Source of the DNA: Prorocentrum cordatum
Taxonomy: Eukaryota > Sar > Dinophyceae > Prorocentrales > Prorocentraceae
DNA: 21,861 nt
Direction: 5' to 3'
Assembly: GCA_963575745.1 (NCBI GenBank)
Contig: CAUYUJ010006338.1
Coordinates: 32,501 to 54,361 of the forward strand
Shown: positions 18,759 through 21,861 of the stretch, one piece after another
Layout of the letters: each line of letters opens with the position of its first letter
Position numbering within the stretch: the stretch's first letter is position 1
Notes under the pieces: model-generated
Database searches by the model: none
What the model was told of the DNA's origin: nothing
What the model saw: only the letters and a program-made list of their open reading frames with translations
Translations under genes and position numbers: made by a program

Positions 18759-18953
18759 GTATGCTCCTCGGGTCCTCCATCCGTCCTCCTCAGGTCCTCC
18801 TCCTCCTCCTCCTCCTCCTCAGGCCCTCCCCCCCCTCCTCCTCCTCCTCCTTGCCCCGAGGAGATGGAGAAGATCGGCGACGAGATCGAGTGGTCGGAGA
18901 TCGTCGAGGAGATGGCCCTCACGCCGCTCCAGCTCAAGGAGCGCGCGCACGCC
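15604..18953 (+). CDS. Multi-exon gene of unknown function
   Basis: No family recognised. Proposed exons: 15604-15828, 15972-16114, 16714 to about 16749, 17160-17289, 17431-17487, 17858 to about 17929, and 18861-18953. Phases agree where junctions are clear: CTG|GT..CAG|GTG (phase 0); AGGAG|GT..CAG|G (phase 2); CAG|GC..GAG|GCG (a GC donor, phase 0); TCG|GT..TAG|GTC (phase 0). The donors after exons 3 and 6 are uncertain. Exon peptides read as ordinary protein: PIRVAVPTTSETEIADALKA, QTHYVTLRGAVQTVLAKCPS, CGFVLTNGHPF, YPRALANHDHLSDKVRAGNF, APEREKLLRILSS, EMEKIGDEIEWSEIVEEMAL. Introns are TCC tracts, minisatellites and palindromes. The 3' end is not found; LKERAHA at 18953 is followed by a possible GT donor and no later exon is convincing. 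The ATG at 15604 is the first in frame. Confidence 0.65.
16214..16650 (-). repeat. ATCGATAGTGAG minisatellite, right inverted arm
   Basis: About 35 degenerate units reading CTCACTATCGAT on the + strand, lying in intron 2. The inverted arrays flank exons 1 and 2 with about 700 bp between them. Confidence 0.95.
16810..16877. repeat. Perfect 68-bp palindrome
   Basis: Two 34-bp arms meet with no spacer at TTTTA|TAAAA. The arm sequence (TTTTTGTTAAAAATAGTGAG and onward) appears a third time just downstream, where the MITE interrupts it. It lies in intron 3. Confidence 0.97.
16903..17074. mobile_element. 172-bp MITE, copy 1
   Basis: Begins TCGGGGCTGGACAGAACCCC and ends GTTCTGTCCATCCCCGA, giving terminal inverted repeats of 21 bp that extend imperfectly to about 50 bp (ACGT..TTAGTGAA is shared). 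Flanked by the 5-bp duplication AAAAT (16898-16902 and 17075-17079). The flanks join to recreate the nearby palindrome arm sequence, so the pre-insertion site is visible. No transposase is encoded. Confidence 0.93.
17106..17155. repeat. 50-bp palindrome next to a splice acceptor
   Basis: Arms of 25 bp with one mismatch, centred on GTTA|TAAC. It ends 4 bp before the CACAG acceptor of exon 4. Confidence 0.93.
17290..17857 (+). repeat. TCC-rich polypyrimidine introns 4 and 5
   Basis: Introns around the 57-nt exon at 17431-17487 consist almost wholly of CTCCTC and CCCC runs. On the + strand this could act as an extended polypyrimidine tract, but it is far longer than needed and probably grew by slippage. 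Long Pro/Ser-rich frames here are not genes. Confidence 0.85.
17930..18860 (+). repeat. Intron 6: purine tract, GAT minisatellite, (AT)n and TCC tract
   Basis: In order: GGA-rich purine sequence (to about 18060), GATGATGACG minisatellite (18150-18540), a short (AT)n (about 18624-18643), a hairpin CCTCCTCCCC/GGGGAGGAGG (about 18665-18702), CACACATATAT (18727-18760) and a TCC tract up to the acceptor at 18860. Confidence 0.75.
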
Positions 18954-19140
18954 GTTTTTGGGTGGCAGGGGCCCTTCTCTCCTCCTCCCCCTTCTCCTCC
19001 TCCTCCTCCTCCTCCTCCCCCTCCCCCCCTCCTCCTCCTCATCCCCCTCCTCCTCCTCCCCCTCCTCCTCCTCCTCCTCCTCGCCCTCTCCCTCGTCGCC
19101 TCCCTCCTGGAAAGCGCTTCGCTTGACAATCTGATAACTG

Positions 19141-19174
19141 TCTGATAAATGTCTGACGTCAGACACTTATCAGA
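19141..19174. repeat. 34-bp palindrome
   Basis: TCTGATAAATGTCTGAC followed directly by its reverse complement with one mismatch. It lies after the last recognised exon of the preceding gene. Confidence 0.93.
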
Positions 19175-19700
19175 TGGGGAATGGGAGTGGGGAGTGGGAT
19201 AGGAGGAGTGGGGTAGAGGGGTGGGAATGGAGTGACGTAAGAGCAGGAGGAGCGACGTAAGGGCGGGGAATGGGGTAGGGTGCGAGGATGTCTCAAGCGA
19301 AACGTTTGTTGAGGGGAGGGCGCAACATTTGTCGAGGATGTCTCGAGCGAGACGTTCGTTGGGGGTTGAGGATGTCTCAAGCGAGACGCTCGTCTCAAGC
19401 GCCGCGTTTGTTGAGGGTGTCTCACGCCAGACGTGTGTCTCGAGCCAAACGTTGGTGGCGCAACGTTTGTCGAGGATGTCTCAACGTTGGTGGTGCAACA
19501 TGCGTTGGGGATGTCTCAAGCGATACGGTTGTCTCAAGCCAAACGTTGGTGGCGCGACAGTTGTCGAGGATGTCTCAACGTTGGTGGCGCAACGTGTGTT
19601 GAGGACGTCTCAGGCGATGCGTTTGTCTCAAGCGAAACGTTTGTTGAGGGGGGGGGCGAAACCACTTGGTGAGGATGTCCCAAGCGAAACGTTCGTTGGG
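19175..19700. repeat. Minisatellite of GAGGATGTCTCAAGCGAAACG type
   Basis: After a GTGGGGTAGG-rich lead-in, about a dozen degenerate units share GAGGATGTCTCAAGCGA and AACGTTTGTTGAGG, with AACGTTGGTGGCGCAACGTT variants. It stops just upstream of the SL relic of the next gene, so it occupies the position of a promoter or 5' flank. Confidence 0.88.
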
Positions 19701-19714
19701 CTTTATCACGTCGC

Positions 19715-19753
19715 TCCGTAGCCATTGTGCGCCGAGTATTTTGGCGAGCGAGC
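19715..19753 (+). other. Spliced-leader relic, possibly double
   Basis: TCCGTAGCCATT is identical to the first 12 nt of the dinoflagellate leader; the next 10 positions match partly (17 of 22 ungapped). Then comes TATTTTGGCGAG, which matches the leader's ATTTTGGC core again. It may be a relic split by an insertion, or a full relic followed by a truncated one. It lies 31 bp before ATG 19784. Confidence 0.75.
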
Positions 19754-19783
19754 CCATCGGCCCACCGCGCGACATCTCGCGCC

Positions 19784-20463
19784 ATGTCCACGAGCGCCAA
19801 GTCCACGAGGGCGGCGGCGCCGCGCGCCGACCCCACTGTCGACGAGTTCGTCGACCCGACCGCCCGCGGCGTGTGGATCCAGCCAGGTTACGGCATTAAC
19901 CCCCCAGGGCGCGCCATCCCGATCGAGGAGATTTTCCCTTCGAGCCATCGGCAGCTTCGCCCGCTCTCGGACTTCTCTCCACGGTTCGCCCGCCCGCAGC
20001 CAAAGGGGCCCGAGACGCCCTCGCAGGAGGATTTCAACTTGGACTCGACCGCCTCGGAGCTCGACAGCCCGCCTACGAAGAGGACGAAGATCACCAAGAA
20101 GACGAGCTCCCAGAGTTGCAGCCCGAAGTACACGCCGATGGCGCCCGTCGGCCTAGATGCGAACGATGTGGAGACGCTGCCGTATCCTAAGGAGGCTACG
20201 GTGACGACGACGACGGGAACGATGACGTCGACGACGACGACGACGACGGGAATGACGACGACGACGACGACGTCGACGACGACGACGACGTCGTCGTTCC
20301 CGTCGTCGTCGTCGTCGTCGTCGTCACCGTAGCTTCCTCGACAGGGCGAACGATGTGGAGACGATGTGGAGACGCTGCCGTATCCTAAGGAGGCTACGGT
20401 GACGACGGCGACGACGACGACGACGACGGGAACGGCGACGACGACGACGACGACGGGAATGAC

Positions 20464-20500
<37 letters not shown>

Positions 20501-20746
20501 TCGTCGTCGTCGTCGCCGTCGTCACCGTAGCTTCCTCGACAGGGCGAGAACGAGGACGAGGCCGAGGTTGTGCGCATGCCCGAGGTTTCTGTGCCCCCGA
20601 GCCCGCTGCCGCCCCAGGACGACGCTGGCGCGCCCCCGAGCCCGCTGCCGATCCAGGACGACGCTGGCGCGCCCCTGGACGACGATGACGCGCTCGTGCA
20701 GCTCGGGAGGTGGCTCTCGTCGAACTCTGATGACGCTGTCGCGTAG
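19784..20746 (+). CDS. Three-exon acidic protein of unknown function
   Basis: Exons 19784-20200 (139 codons), 20345-20398 (18) and 20543-20746 (67 plus TAG) join in phase 0 at both junctions to give 224 residues. The N-terminal part reads TVDEFVDPTARGVWIQPGYG and AIPIEEIFPSSHRQL; then comes a basic KRTKITKK segment, possibly nuclear-localising. The second exon repeats the end of the first (DVETLPYPKEAT). The third is acidic and Pro-rich with the duplicated phrase SPLP.QDDAGAP and ends ALVQLGRWLSS. No known domain. Start chosen as the first ATG after the SL relic. Without splicing, translation would run into Thr/Ser repeats and stop at a TAG ending at 20332. Confidence 0.78.
20201..20344 (+). 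other. Hairpin intron 1, 144 bp
   Basis: Donor ACG|GTGACG, acceptor CGACAG|GGCG. Composed of GAC units in the first half and GTC units in the second. GAGGCTACGGTGACG, spanning the donor, pairs with CGTCACCGTAGC..CCTC before the acceptor, so the whole intron can fold into one stem bringing both splice sites together. Confidence 0.8.
20399..20542 (+). other. Hairpin intron 2, 144 bp
   Basis: Same length, termini and fold as intron 1, with some internal GAC/GTC differences. It lies exactly 198 bp downstream, so a 54-nt exon plus 144-nt intron was duplicated in tandem. Confidence 0.8.
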
Positions 20747-20747
20747 G

Positions 20748-20770
20748 GCGCTGCCATATAGAGGCAGCGC
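20748..20770 (+). other. Hairpin immediately after the stop codon
   Basis: GCGCTGCC and GGCAGCGC pair around ATATAGA one base after the TAG of the three-exon gene. A 3' UTR structure is possible; function unknown. Confidence 0.6.
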
Positions 20771-20783
20771 GCGCTAGCAGTTG

Positions 20784-20955
20784 TCGGGGGTGGACAGAAC
20801 CCCCAACAGTGGCACGTCGATTAATGAATTGTCCGTTTTCTGTTCTCGAGAGGGCGCCGTGGCCGTTGTTTTCCAGCCTTGCGCCCGCCAGGTTTGGGCT
20901 TCAGGTCGTTTTCACTAAACCACGTTTTACTAAAGTGAGGTCTGTCCATCCCCGA
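20784..20955. mobile_element. 172-bp MITE, copy 2
   Basis: Same length as copy 1 and closely similar throughout, starting TCGGGGGTGGACAGAACCCC and ending CTGTCCATCCCCGA. Flanked by the 5-bp duplication AGTTG (20779-20783 and 20956-20960). It lies in the 3' flank of the three-exon gene. Confidence 0.94.
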
Positions 20956-20960
20956 AGTTG

Positions 20961-21179
20961 GGGGTTCGCTCTGCGTCCCTCGCCCGTTCGAGGGCGTCGC
21001 CGCGTCTTTTTCATCTTATTCGGGTACCTGACCTCTCGTAGAATCAGGTTACGCAGCTCGCTCGACCTAGTTTGAAGCTACTAGATCTAGTACTTGTCCT
21101 GGGGGTCAGGACCACTGTTGCACGCGCGTCGAGTAGCGCGGAAACGCCATCACCATCACCGTCGTTACGAGATCGCGAG
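20961..21179. other. Intergenic or intronic sequence, nothing firm
   Basis: Contains a small hairpin at about 21097-21113 (GTCCTG/CAGGAC). No exon or relic recognised. Confidence 0.5.
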
Positions 21180-21535
21180 ATTACGGGGAGGGGGATCACG
21201 GGGGGGAGGATGAGATCACGGGGAGGATGAGATCACGGGGAGGAGGAGGGGGAGGAGGCCACGAGGAGGAAGAGGTCATGGGGAGGGGATATCACGGGGA
21301 GGAGGAGGAGGAGGAGGAGGAAGTGATCACGGGGGCATTCGGGGCGATGATATCACGGGGGGGAGGAGGAGGAGGAGGAGGAAGAGGAGGAGGAGATCAC
21401 GGGGAGGATGAGATCACGGGGAGGAGGAGGGGGAGGCCACGAGGAGGAAGAGGTCATGGGGGGGGGAGATCACAGGGGGGAGGGGGAGGAGGAGTAGGAG
21501 GAGGAGGAGGTGATCACGGGGGCATTCGGGGTGAT
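21180..21535. repeat. GATCACGGGGAGGAGGAGG purine minisatellite
   Basis: Repeats of GATCACGGGG followed by variable GGA runs. Larger segments are duplicated: GGCCACGAGGAGGAAGAGGT appears twice, as does GTGATCACGGGGGCATTCGG. Probably an intron or 5' flank of the next exon. Confidence 0.88.
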
Positions 21536-21565
21536 GAGACCACTGGCAGAGCAGCAACAGCAACG

Positions 21566-21861
21566 CTCGCGCAGGAGCTCGGGGACTGGCTGGCCACGCC
21601 GTCGCCGAAGGTCGCGCGCCAGACGCCCAAGGGCGCGCCGTCCATCGAGAGTGACGCGCCGTCCATCAAGAGTGACAAGGACGACGCGCGCTTGCTGGCG
21701 GTGGCCAAGCGCGCGAAGGCGCTCCCTGGCCGCAAGGCTGCCACCAAGGCCAACGGCGACGACGACAACGACGACGACGGGGCCGGGAAAACTGCCCTAC
21801 GTCGGGCGTGTGGTCCTGAGGACGACGACCACGAGGACGACGACGACGACGACGCGACGAC
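21566..21861 (+). CDS. Partial coding exon of unknown function, runs off the window
   Basis: Open to the window end: LAQELGDWLATPSPKVARQT, then a 21-bp tandem duplication giving APSIESD/APSIKSD, a basic stretch (AVAKRAKALPGRKAATKA) and Asp-rich runs. LAQELGDWL resembles LVQLGRWL in the last exon of the preceding gene, suggesting a tandem relative or a shared C-terminal motif. The 5' boundary is not defined; the frame is open upstream and possible acceptors include CAACAG and GCGCAG. The composition (Asp and Lys rich) suits a nuclear protein, but no function is claimed. Confidence 0.55.

Overview
The window looks like nuclear DNA of a dinoflagellate. The best evidence is two spliced-leader (SL) relics on the + strand (12555-12578 and 19715-19753), each just upstream of a plausible start codon. 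Relics of this kind arise when trans-spliced mRNAs are reverse transcribed back into the genome. GC-rich host sequence, large microsatellites, low-complexity introns and at least one apparent GC donor fit the same group. No tRNA, rRNA, CRISPR array or bacterial-style operon is visible.

Layout. 1-700 is unassigned sequence with short direct repeats. 957-3100 and 8707-9545 form one composite repeat array, in which roughly 250-bp GC-rich palindromic units alternate with long (CA)n tracts. A nearly complete 5.6-kb non-LTR retrotransposon (LINE) on the - strand (3101-8706) splits one unit and is flanked by the 5-bp duplication GAGGC. It encodes an ORF1 protein and an endonuclease / reverse transcriptase / RNase H protein. 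The two lie in the same frame, separated by one TGA, and the RNase H motifs appear in circularly permuted order.

9597-11614 (-) encodes the C-terminal half of a ubiquitin-specific protease followed by a low-complexity tail. A 322-bp foldback element sits where its upstream exons should be. 12699-13940 (+) encodes a short zinc-finger domain followed by 18-residue coiled-coil repeats. 15604-18953 (+) is a multi-exon gene of unknown function whose introns hold polypyrimidine tracts, GAT-type minisatellites, palindromes and a 172-bp MITE. 19784-20746 (+) is a three-exon gene with two 144-bp hairpin introns produced by a 198-bp tandem duplication. A second copy of the same MITE follows it. The window ends inside another coding exon that shares a short motif with the preceding gene.

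I see no shared pathway among the host genes. The main themes are retroposition (SL relics, LINE), a non-autonomous DNA transposon family, and introns or flanks rich in self-complementary sequence.
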